IMG/VR virus record: IMGVR_UViG_3300033153_013547
Span: 1-64,000 of that record
Source of the DNA: a virus
Reading direction: 5' to 3' (one strand)
DNA: 64,000 nucleotides
Shown here piece after piece: positions 33,749 to 40,749 of the stretch; position 1 is the stretch's first letter, and each line of letters opens with the position of its first letter. The notes under the pieces were generated by a model. That model was not told where the DNA came from. It was given only the letters and a program-made list of their open reading frames with translations, and did no database searches. A program made the translations under genes and the position numbers.

Positions 33749-34295
33749 TATGTTTTTTACTAACTTTTGTAGCCAAAATCTTGAATGGTGGTTTTACAGA
33801 ACCAGAAAAATGAGTAGCAGCTTTTAGTGCTGTTTTGATTCGAGTTTTAGGTGACTGAGAGAATGTACTATAAAGTGATCCAAGAGCAAAATTCTCCCCA
33901 GAACCACAAGCTGCATAATCTTCACGAAAATGGGCATATTGATAATCATTATCTATACTATAAAGATGATGTGTCCAGGCAATCAAGAATGTTCCACATT
34001 CTTTTATACCATAGCTAGTTTTCCCAAAGTTATACTCTACAAATAGATCTCTAATTTGCTTGATCAATTGAAAAATATGTTCATCAGGAGAACTTTCTTC
34101 CGGTGGTTTTAGCTTGTTGTGCCGGAGGATTTGGATCATACGATAACTACTTGTGCAACCGATCACATAGATTCCATTACGGAATACTTTGGGATCAGTC
34201 CGTGCAATAACCTGATTTCGATTATCATCACAGGCAGCACTATCAGCACCAATATACACTTGGTTTCTATCACGTAATCCCACAATACATGTCAT
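33726..34295 (-). CDS. proteasome beta/HslV-like Ntn hydrolase
   Basis: The 189-residue protein begins MTCIVGLRDRNQVYIGADSA, so cleavage of Met exposes Thr2 as N-terminal nucleophile, and continues with the ADS..D and FRNGIYVIGCTSSYRM blocks typical of the 20S/HslV beta fold. The GSG stretch (AACGSGENFALGS) in the second half is also typical. Related proteins occur in other phages and are usually annotated as proteasome-like. The target is unknown; the Ub-like cassette and Clp unfoldase in the same genome make regulated proteolysis a reasonable inference. Confidence 0.9.
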   Translation of the reverse strand: MTCIVGLRDRNQVYIGADSAACDDNRNQVIARTDPKVFRNGIYVIGCTSSYRMIQILRHNKLKPPEESSPDEHIFQLIKQIRDLFVEYNFGKTSYGIKECGTFLIAWTHHLYSIDNDYQYAHFREDYAACGSGENFALGSLYSTFSQSPKTRIKTALKAATHFSGSVKPPFKILATKVSKKHNERNIDQ

Positions 34296-34747
34296 AATAA
34301 ATCTCCATCATATCCGGTATTTGTTTCATCCAAAAAGTTTATGTCTTGCCAGAAATTGGTTATGCTGAAGGCATCATAAATACTGCCTATGACTTTGAAC
34401 CCATAGAAGTCTGCCAATGAATAAATGGGATATCTATCATAATGGTTAGTTCTTACTCCCCATTGTCCTCGTCTCTCACTCCAAAACACTTCGTTAGGAC
34501 ATGAAAAAATATTTGTAATATCACCTTCATAAATTTTTTGTCCATTAATATCCAAGAATCCAGTAAATTGTCTAATAGTTATAGGAACGATAGGTAGCCA
34601 CCGATAATATGGCTGATTGGTAGCATCATGGATAAAAGTATCTAGTGCGAATATGAAGTGTCCAAGACTCGTAATTGCTAAACTACCCTCAACTAAGTAA
34701 CCATTATCTTTACGATTACCACGGAAGATGACTTCCCTATTGATCAT
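34292..34747 (-). CDS. YopX family protein
   Basis: The 151-residue protein has IFRGNRKDNGYLVEGSLAIT, IRQFTGFLDINGQKIYEGDI and IGSIYDAF, the YopX consensus. It overlaps the proteasome-like gene by four bases. Base composition matches the AT-rich background, unlike the YopX gene at 15843. Confidence 0.88.
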   Translation of the reverse strand: MINREVIFRGNRKDNGYLVEGSLAITSLGHFIFALDTFIHDATNQPYYRWLPIVPITIRQFTGFLDINGQKIYEGDITNIFSCPNEVFWSERRGQWGVRTNHYDRYPIYSLADFYGFKVIGSIYDAFSITNFWQDINFLDETNTGYDGDLL

Positions 34748-34766
34748 TACAAATGTTTCTCCTTAC

Positions 34767-35399
34767 CTAATTTCCTACATCCAAATTTATACGTGTGAAA
34801 TCACAAACCTGTGAGGACACATTATACACCTTTGTGTTCTCATATGCCCTGTTTTGTCCTTTTTGTTCATGAACATGACCACATATGATCAGTTTATAGT
34901 CTTGAACATTCACCCCAGGAATGCCTATGGCAGTTTGCCAATTAACATAATCTACAGTATGTTTAGGTGGGCTATGAGAGAGCAAAATATCAGTAGGCAA
35001 TAATTTATTTGTCATAGACTTTATAGCAGCATCAGTATCCATAAATGCCCATTGATCAATCATAGCAGGAATATCTTCTGCTGATGACCACCAAAATCCC
35101 TGAATGCTTAAATTTCCAATATGAACTACTTCTAAATGTCCAAGCAAATATTTATTTACATATTCATATTTACTTGTAATTTCTTTATGCTTGAAAACAA
35201 GATCATGATTGCCAGGTATGAACAAAAGATGATCAACTTTCTTGGCAACATGCTTAAGAAAATCATTGAACAATGCTAAATCATTTTCTGTATGTAATTC
35301 ATAGTCACCTGCTAACAAAAGCAAATTACAGGCTGGTACAATAATAGGCAAGGGAAGCACCCCATGCCAATCTGATGAAGCAGCAATTGATATAGTCAT
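34767..35399 (-). CDS. calcineurin-like metallophosphoesterase
   Basis: The 210-residue protein has the ordered metal motifs SSDWHG (about 8-13), LLAGDYE (about 29-35), FIPGNHD (about 63-69), LLSHSPP and ICGHVHEQ. The compact form fits small phage phosphodiesterases rather than SbcD. GGACAGATCT precedes the ATG at 35399. The substrate (nucleotide or phosphoprotein) is unknown. Confidence 0.9.
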   Translation of the reverse strand: MTISIAASSDWHGVLPLPIIVPACNLLLLAGDYELHTENDLALFNDFLKHVAKKVDHLLFIPGNHDLVFKHKEITSKYEYVNKYLLGHLEVVHIGNLSIQGFWWSSAEDIPAMIDQWAFMDTDAAIKSMTNKLLPTDILLSHSPPKHTVDYVNWQTAIGIPGVNVQDYKLIICGHVHEQKGQNRAYENTKVYNVSSQVCDFTRINLDVGN

Positions 35400-35713
35400 A
35401 GATCTGTCCATGTTATTACATACTTATTACGTTCTGCATAATCTTTTACTTTCTGTTCAGCAATGAGTTTGGCTCTGTATATGCATGGTTGTGTACCACT
35501 GCCTTGGTACATGTCTTGATATGTACCAGAACCAATAAACACAGACCAGCATACTGAATTCATGTAGGTAGAAGCGTGAATATAACAAGTTCCATTTTCT
35601 TCTCCAACTGCTATAAATGGTGCTGAACATGAGAGTAGGAAGATTGCACGCATTGATTTACCATCTTCAACCCATTTACCTTCAAGTTTATTGCTTGCTA
35701 GCAAAGTTGGCAT
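35396..35713 (-). CDS. PC-KAKLAAE paralogue family member, 105 aa
   Basis: Third gene of a tandem trio (36017, 35719, 35396). It contains SNKLEGKWVEDGKSM at the start, WSVFIGSGTY in the middle and TQPCIYRAKLIAEQKVKDY at the end. It is the family member closest to 35719-36024. The function is unknown. Confidence 0.85.
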   Translation of the reverse strand: MPTLLASNKLEGKWVEDGKSMRAIFLLSCSAPFIAVGEENGTCYIHASTYMNSVCWSVFIGSGTYQDMYQGSGTQPCIYRAKLIAEQKVKDYAERNKYVITWTDL

Positions 35714-35718
35714 ATCAA

Positions 35719-36024
35719 TCAAAGTCCTTTACTACCTATTGCTATAGTACACTGATGAGACTTCGTATAATTTTTCAAATGCTCTTCTACAACTAATTTA
35801 GCTTTATGTACACACGGTTGTGTACCATTTCTTGAATATGCAGATGGACCTATAAATATAAGCCAACATATCTGATCTGAGTAGAGAGATGGAAAAACAT
35901 GACCATATCCTTTACGTCCATTAGATAATTCGAAATACCAAAATATAGAGCCTGATTCATTAGTGGTTTCCCTCCATTCGCCCATGAGCTCGTTATTTAT
36001 CAATTTGTTTGTTGTATTAGTCAT
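35719..36024 (-). CDS. PC-KAKLAAE paralogue family member, 101 aa
   Basis: Second gene of the tandem trio. It contains NNELMGEWRETTNESGSIFW near the start, CWLIFIGPSAYS in the centre and TQPCVHKAKLVVEEHLKNY at the end. Start and stop overlap the neighbouring copies by a few bases, so the array arose by tandem duplication. Confidence 0.85.
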   Translation of the reverse strand: MTNTTNKLINNELMGEWRETTNESGSIFWYFELSNGRKGYGHVFPSLYSDQICWLIFIGPSAYSRNGTQPCVHKAKLVVEEHLKNYTKSHQCTIAIGSKGL

Positions 36025-36337
36025 AGCTTTTTACTGCCCTAAATGCTTTGATCCATACTTCAGCAGCCAACTTTGCTTTATGAAGACATAACTCAGAATC
36101 ATTATGTACAAATGCCCATCTATGATAATGTAAGCCAGGTGGTGACTTGCCAAAAAGGTCATAATAATATTCTCGTGATATGTATACTCTCCATACATAT
36201 GATGATAAAATAACCATAGGTCGAATTACAATCTTTCCTTTTATATTAGGAACCCAAGTAAAACTCATAACACTATCAAAAAAGGAACCCTCGGTCCACT
36301 TACCCATAAATTTGTTATTTGTTAGTTTGCTTGCCAT
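36017..36337 (-). CDS. PC-KAKLAAE paralogue family member, 106 aa
   Basis: First gene of the tandem trio. It contains NNKFMGKWTEG, VWRVYISREYY and the family end ELCLHKAKLAAEVWIKAF. GAGGA precedes the ATG at 36337. A basal role is unknown; the family is discussed in the findings. Confidence 0.85.
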   Translation of the reverse strand: MASKLTNNKFMGKWTEGSFFDSVMSFTWVPNIKGKIVIRPMVILSSYVWRVYISREYYYDLFGKSPPGLHYHRWAFVHNDSELCLHKAKLAAEVWIKAFRAVKSYD

Positions 36338-36338
36338 A

Positions 36339-36719
36339 TCAATCATTCCTCATTTTCTCACCTATTCTTTTGCCTATCTCAAGAGCTTCATCTGCCGTGG
36401 GAAATACTCTGCCGAAAATTGGATGGATAGCACCAAATAACTTCTGCATCTTTATTCTTGTATCATTATCATAATACCCAGCATAATAACCAATATTTAA
36501 CAATTCATTTTTCGTGGCTTCTTCTACGGAAATTGAATGTATTGTCACAGCATAATTGACCAAGAGATCAAAATACTTTTTTGCTTGTTCTTCTGTCTCA
36601 ACAAAAGAACAAGCAGGATCATATACCTGTCCTATAGTCAAAGTGGCTTTTTGTTCTGTTGCAAGTTCAACAAGTTGGCAAGCTTCACTAAAGTTTTTTG
36701 CTTTTTCAGATAATGTCAT
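36339..36719 (-). CDS. hypothetical protein, 126 aa
   Basis: A helical, soluble protein of unknown family. The ATG at 36719 has AAGGAAG upstream. The open frame extends into the tRNA-Thr gene, which shows that the upstream part is not coding. Confidence 0.75.
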   Translation of the reverse strand: MTLSEKAKNFSEACQLVELATEQKATLTIGQVYDPACSFVETEEQAKKYFDLLVNYAVTIHSISVEEATKNELLNIGYYAGYYDNDTRIKMQKLFGAIHPIFGRVFPTADEALEIGKRIGEKMRND

Positions 36720-36755
36720 AGCAACTTCCTTATCATCCAAGTAAAAAATAGGTAA

Positions 36756-36826
36756 GCCTCTAGTCAGAATCAAACTGACGACGGTAGTTTACAAGACTAC
36801 TGCTTTATCAACTAAGCTATAGAGGC
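36756..36826 (-). tRNA. tRNA-Thr (anticodon UGU)
   Basis: The minus strand folds as a full cloverleaf of 71 bases. The acceptor arms GCCTCTA and TAGAGGC pair, the anticodon stem GTAGT/ACTAC encloses CTTGTAA with anticodon TGT, and the T arm is GTCAG-TTTGATT-CTGAC. No CCA is encoded. It reads ACA and other Thr codons that are common in this AT-rich genome. Confidence 0.93.
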
Positions 36827-36880
36827 ATAAAAGCAAAGTTATTATATTCCTATTGGCAAAAAGACATGATCAACTTCTAT

Positions 36881-36901
36881 TTCGGACACCTCATGTCCGA
36901 A
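36881..36901 (-). terminator. 8-bp perfect hairpin
   Basis: TTCGGACA and TGTCCGAA form a perfect stem with a five-base loop between the tRNA-Thr gene and the broken paralogue. It could process or terminate the tRNA transcript. Confidence 0.5.
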
Positions 36902-36917
36902 TTATTCAATTCATCTT

Positions 36918-37000
36918 TTATAGTCCAAGTTGCTTTCTTAGCAAGTTCTGCAGTTCTCTTATACCTTAGCAGCCAGCATGGCTTTATATTTACAAGACAT
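36918..37000 (-). pseudogene. broken end of a PC-KAKLAAE family gene
   Basis: An ATG-initiated 13-codon frame reads SCKYKAMLAAKV and then stops, while the next frame continues RELQNLLRKQLGL. This matches the family signature PC-x-Y-KAKLAAE followed by a short helix, with a frameshift. No N-terminal part is visible, so it is a remnant. Confidence 0.55.
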
Positions 37001-37016
37001 AAGATCATGTACAAGA

Positions 37017-37253
37017 CTATATTTCTTTATTCTCATTTGGCTTCACACCATATTTAGCCAGACACTCCTCTGCTGCTAATTTTGCTCTGTATAAACAGGG
37101 TTCTTCACCAGACCCCTTCTTTTTGCCATCAAAATATATGTTCCAATATGCTGGACTTATTTGGCTAGAACAAGTTTTTTCATTGTAACTATCCCAACAA
37201 GCATAGAAGTTTATGAATATGTATCCACATAATGATAATTCCACTAACAACAA
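37017..37253 (-). CDS. PC-KAKLAAE paralogue family member, 3' part clear
   Basis: The C-terminal half reads SPAYWNIYFDGKKKGSGEEP, then CLYRAKLAAEECLAKYG, a full family signature. The first codon is a TTG inside the overlap with the next gene, and no ATG is available downstream, so the true start is uncertain. The N-terminal GKW-type block is not recognisable; the gene may be truncated. Confidence 0.65.
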   Translation of the reverse strand: MLLVELSLCGYIFINFYACWDSYNEKTCSSQISPAYWNIYFDGKKKGSGEEPCLYRAKLAAEECLAKYGVKPNENKEI

Positions 37254-37431
37254 GCCATATTCCTTCTGTCAAGTGTGGCTTATTTCTCAACATTTTTGGT
37301 TCATTTAGATCTAAAATATAATTGATCAAAAATGACGAGCCACATATTACAATGAAAAGACCAAAGACAATAGGCACCCATACTAAAACAAGGGAGCAAA
37401 TATACCATACAATTTGTAAATTGATTACCAT
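37189..37431 (-). CDS. small membrane protein, 80 aa
   Basis: Two hydrophobic segments (about 6-32 and 55-75) joined by a short polar loop suggest a double-spanning membrane protein. No family is recognised. Confidence 0.65.
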   Translation of the reverse strand: MVINLQIVWYICSLVLVWVPIVFGLFIVICGSSFLINYILDLNEPKMLRNKPHLTEGIWLVVSGIIIMWIHIHKLLCLLG

Positions 37432-37467
37432 GTAAATACTTCCAGATATGTTTATTTAGTTTTTAGC

Positions 37468-37749
37468 TCAAGAAATATTCTTAGACTTTTTTCTCAAGAT
37501 ACAAACCATTTCTTCATCAATTTTATCCTGATACTTCAAAATGGTTTTAGCACCATGGGAAGAAATACAGAACTTGTCATTCCCCATGTCTGTCAATATG
37601 TTTTTATAGCATAACTTTCTCAAAGGAGATGAATCTGCCATTGTCATTCCAGAAGCATCAAGAATAATTTCATTGTTCTTGATCAATGCTGTCCTTCTAT
37701 CATTCAGTAGTAAGATCATAAGTTTAGTTTGTGATTTAGTAAGAGTCAT
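37468..37749 (-). CDS. hypothetical winged-helix-like protein, 93 aa
   Basis: The order helix (TKSQTKLMILLLNDRR), helix, helix, beta-like GNDKFCISSHGAKTILKY could be a winged helix, but I cannot assign it to a family. It overlaps nothing and lies 9 bases after the stop of the next gene. Confidence 0.65.
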   Translation of the reverse strand: MTLTKSQTKLMILLLNDRRTALIKNNEIILDASGMTMADSSPLRKLCYKNILTDMGNDKFCISSHGAKTILKYQDKIDEEMVCILRKKSKNIS

Positions 37750-37758
37750 TTATACCCT

Positions 37759-38307
37759 CTACGATAATTGTCCTGATTTTATGAAAGCAGAAATGGCTTT
37801 CATACTAACTTCTGTCTTTACAACAGGATCAAGAGTGTGCAAAAGCCTGCCAAGAGAATTTCTAACACTATTAGTTTGATCTTTTGAAATACTAAGAGCA
37901 TTGATTGCAGTAATTCTACCAGCAGCATCTAGCATTCTACAATATACTGTTGGTAAAGCATAAGGAGTATTTTCATGTTTTCCAGCATACATTGTATTAG
38001 TTCTGTTGTCATAGATAAAATCTACAAAGTAATCTTCTACTTTTTTAGTGTCCCTATTCCACAAAACTATAATTGCTACCATGGTGCTAAGGCTTACTGG
38101 TAACCCAGAAATATTCCAGTTACCATCAGAACGAAATATATTGACAAATGCCCTGGCTTCTTTTATGACAAGAGGACCATTAGCCATTTTGCTCATTCTT
38201 TTTCTGGCATTTCTAATAGAGGTACCATCAACAATGGTAGTTAGCTTACTAATCCTGGTTGGATCAGTAAGTTTGGAGATGGAAAACTTTATATTGCTAA
38301 AATCCAT
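37759..38307 (-). CDS. hypothetical protein, 182 aa
   Basis: A mixed alpha/beta soluble protein with a probable beta sheet core (NWNISGLPVSLSTMVAIIVL and KKVEDYFVDFIYDNRT). A GAGGC-type site precedes the ATG. No family is recognised. Confidence 0.75.
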   Translation of the reverse strand: MDFSNIKFSISKLTDPTRISKLTTIVDGTSIRNARKRMSKMANGPLVIKEARAFVNIFRSDGNWNISGLPVSLSTMVAIIVLWNRDTKKVEDYFVDFIYDNRTNTMYAGKHENTPYALPTVYCRMLDAAGRITAINALSISKDQTNSVRNSLGRLLHTLDPVVKTEVSMKAISAFIKSGQLS

Positions 38308-38316
38308 GGAAGCCTC

Positions 38317-38676
38317 CTAATAAAAACCAAAATCAGCATCTAGCTTTTCATCTATAAATTGTGCATAATTTCTAAGAAGAGAAACATATCTTATATCAGA
38401 CAAGAATCCTGCCATCATATATTTTATATTATCTATGTTAGTTTCAGACAAGACAGATGTGCGTAATAACATTGTGGCAATTCTCAAGTCTTCCAGTTCT
38501 CGTATTATGTTTACCCAGAAATCTACTTTTTCTTGATCTGAAGGGAGTGTTTCTGCAGCAGCACAAAGGTCTCTTGTCATAGAAATCATTTCTTCTGAGG
38601 GTCGTTCAGCTTCTTTAATACTAGTCATCATTTCAATGAATGTCATAACTAAAGCATCACTTGGCAACTGAACCAT
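38317..38676 (-). CDS. hypothetical helical protein, 119 aa
   Basis: An almost entirely helical, acidic protein. It lies between the SPOUT methyltransferase gene and the 182-residue gene. No family is recognised. Confidence 0.75.
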   Translation of the reverse strand: MVQLPSDALVMTFIEMMTSIKEAERPSEEMISMTRDLCAAAETLPSDQEKVDFWVNIIRELEDLRIATMLLRTSVLSETNIDNIKYMMAGFLSDIRYVSLLRNYAQFIDEKLDADFGFY

Positions 38677-38687
38677 TTATTTACTCC

Positions 38688-39191
38688 TTAGGCATCAAAC
38701 TTTTTCTTTTTCCATACATTTTTTACGTGACGATCATACATAATAGTTGATCCTGCTATTGCTACATTCATACAATATTGGGTATTTATTCTTAACACAT
38801 AATGACACCGATCTAAAACAGAAGGTGGTAATGTCTGATCTTCACCACCTAATATGTATATTGCTCGTTGAGGATGTTGAAATGTTTCAAGGGGCAAAGC
38901 TTGGTCAACTATTTCTACAGCAATAAAGGGACAATTGTATGGACAAAGACTCCAGAATGAATCATCACTTGGTTGCAACAAAGGAATATGTCTGTACATT
39001 TTGCAAGTATCAGTAGGTTGTTGCGTATAACGCCCACCGATCAATGCTATAAATGCGGCATCAAAGTTATATGCAGCTCGCATTAGCATTCCAACATTAG
39101 TAGTAATTTTGCCATGCCAAATAGCAATACCAAGCCAGCCTCTATCATTATAAACATTTCTATTTAACTTACGCACTTTACGACTAGACAT
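38688..39191 (-). CDS. SPOUT-family RNA methyltransferase (TrmH/SpoU)
   Basis: The 167-residue protein is a minimal SPOUT domain: motif 1 ITTNVGMLMRAAYNFDAAFI (about 28-47), motif 2 AIYILGGEDQTLPPSVL and motif 3 CMNVAIAGSTIMYDRH. This knot-forming fold methylates ribose or base positions in tRNA or rRNA. The closest pattern is TrmL/TrmH. It may modify phage tRNAs or protect rRNA. Confidence 0.9.
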   Translation of the reverse strand: MSSRKVRKLNRNVYNDRGWLGIAIWHGKITTNVGMLMRAAYNFDAAFIALIGGRYTQQPTDTCKMYRHIPLLQPSDDSFWSLCPYNCPFIAVEIVDQALPLETFQHPQRAIYILGGEDQTLPPSVLDRCHYVLRINTQYCMNVAIAGSTIMYDRHVKNVWKKKKFDA

Positions 39192-39203
39192 GATATCCCT
39201 TTA

Positions 39204-39773
39204 CTATCTGTTTTTCTCACACAAGGATTCACGATATTTTGCTTCTCTATCAAGCCAAAAATAAGCAGGAACATTTAGTGCTTGTTCTAATGCCACAGCA
39301 ATATGTGTAGTGATTTCTAGTTTTCCATCAAGAAGACTGGTAATACGTTCCATAGACATGTTGGTAAGTTTAGATAGTCTAGTAATAGACATACCCTTTT
39401 CCCTAAGTGTATCTCTAATTGTTTCTCCAGGTGAGGAGACATAGTCTGGTTTATATTCACCTACTTTTTTGCCTGTTTTGTCATCTTCTATAGGCCAAAA
39501 AGCTTCAAGCAGATCAAGTGTTTGCTGTGGATTGTTTATGTCTAAATCCTGACTTTTACTCACATCAGGATTAGATACATCATCCATCATCCAAAGATAG
39601 GAATAACCATCTGGCTTGAGAGCAACATGTGCTTTTACTTCTTTATTATCATCTTCCCAATAGATATCAAGGTAAAAGTCACCAGCCACTAACCTTGGAT
39701 GTGGATGTGGGCATAAAGTATCCCAACGAAAACTAAATATCTGGCATAGCCAATTACACAAATTGTCTGGCAT
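39204..39773 (-). CDS. XRE/HigA-type regulator with extra N-terminal domain
   Basis: The C-terminal 80 residues form an HTH of the HigA type: PGETIRDTLREKGMSITRLS, KLTNMSMERITSLLDGKLEI, then VALEQALNVPAYFWLDREAK. The N-terminal 100 residues are beta-rich (ARLVAGDFYLDIYWEDDN type) and unknown. GGGAGG precedes the ATG at 39773. No HigB toxin gene is adjacent, so it is an orphan antitoxin or a phage repressor. Confidence 0.85.
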   Translation of the reverse strand: MPDNLCNWLCQIFSFRWDTLCPHPHPRLVAGDFYLDIYWEDDNKEVKAHVALKPDGYSYLWMMDDVSNPDVSKSQDLDINNPQQTLDLLEAFWPIEDDKTGKKVGEYKPDYVSSPGETIRDTLREKGMSITRLSKLTNMSMERITSLLDGKLEITTHIAVALEQALNVPAYFWLDREAKYRESLCEKNR

Positions 39774-39867
39774 AATATCCTCCCGTATATTCTTGATCAT
39801 TTTGCTATCAGCATAAAAAACAGGTCATAGCGAATAGGCAAGAGAAAGACATAATACTCTGGCTATT

Positions 39868-40695
39868 CTAAACAAGTTTTTTCATCACTTTTTTTGCTGA
39901 TTTATCTAATGGCACCAGAACATTCTTATACTTCCAGCCTTTTAAAGGCATATCATTGAAAGCCTTGAAGTGGAAGTCAAAAGAAGTGCCATCAGACAAA
40001 ACCCTAACAACAATTAATTTGTCATATTCTGACAAATCAAAAACAAGAATTCTGTAACCATTTTCTCCATATAATTCTGCCAGCACTGATTTTACTGATG
40101 ATTCTGTAGAATATGAGAATGATAGGAAATTTGCAGTAACCTTGAGTTTCATCCATTTATCTACTCTCATTCTCATTTCTTCAACAGAAATCAGGTCAAT
40201 CATAGTATCTTGCTGAACATAGAGAACAACCTCAGTGCCATATGGAATTGTAATTTTCTCGCCTTTTACTCCACCAGCAAGAAATAAGCCACACAAAGCA
40301 TAAGTCGTAATTACTTTCCCAGTTTTGGGCGATGCTGATTCTCCGTATACACCCGTAACGGGAACTGGTCTAGAATATGGTAAGTTCACAGCAACAATTT
40401 CTATTTCTATCTTACCACTTCTTCCCCATCCTTTGGCAGCCTTCTGTCTGGAAACTCGTCCAAGCACTGGAGTCCCTTGAACAAGAACAATTTGATTACC
40501 AACATATACATCATTGGCTAAAACAAACAGGACTTCGTCACCAGGCTTGTTTCTCTGGGAATACAATTCTTCTTGCAAGACAGCAGTCAATTGTAACCCA
40601 GCAGGCAAAACATAGTCTTCAGCAAACACTTCACTAGTTATTGCCAACAAAACGACAACTACAAATACAAACAAAAATTTCCTCAATTTCCTCAA
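39868..40695 (-). CDS. secreted protein with signal peptide, 275 aa
   Basis: A clear signal peptide (RKLRKFLFVFVVVVLLAITS, then EVFAEDY with cleavage after EVFA). The mature part is beta-rich and has two similar PGDEVLFVLANDVYV- and GTPVLGRVSRQKAAK-like stretches. It probably acts in the periplasm or cell wall. No family is recognised; AAGGAGAAAA lies before the ATG. Confidence 0.8.
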   Translation of the reverse strand: MRKLRKFLFVFVVVVLLAITSEVFAEDYVLPAGLQLTAVLQEELYSQRNKPGDEVLFVLANDVYVGNQIVLVQGTPVLGRVSRQKAAKGWGRSGKIEIEIVAVNLPYSRPVPVTGVYGESASPKTGKVITTYALCGLFLAGGVKGEKITIPYGTEVVLYVQQDTMIDLISVEEMRMRVDKWMKLKVTANFLSFSYSTESSVKSVLAELYGENGYRILVFDLSEYDKLIVVRVLSDGTSFDFHFKAFNDMPLKGWKYKNVLVPLDKSAKKVMKKLV

Positions 40696-40749
40696 CTTAT
40701 TTTCTCCTTATTGATATATTTTATGTCCTTACTAAATCCTACTTTTTCC

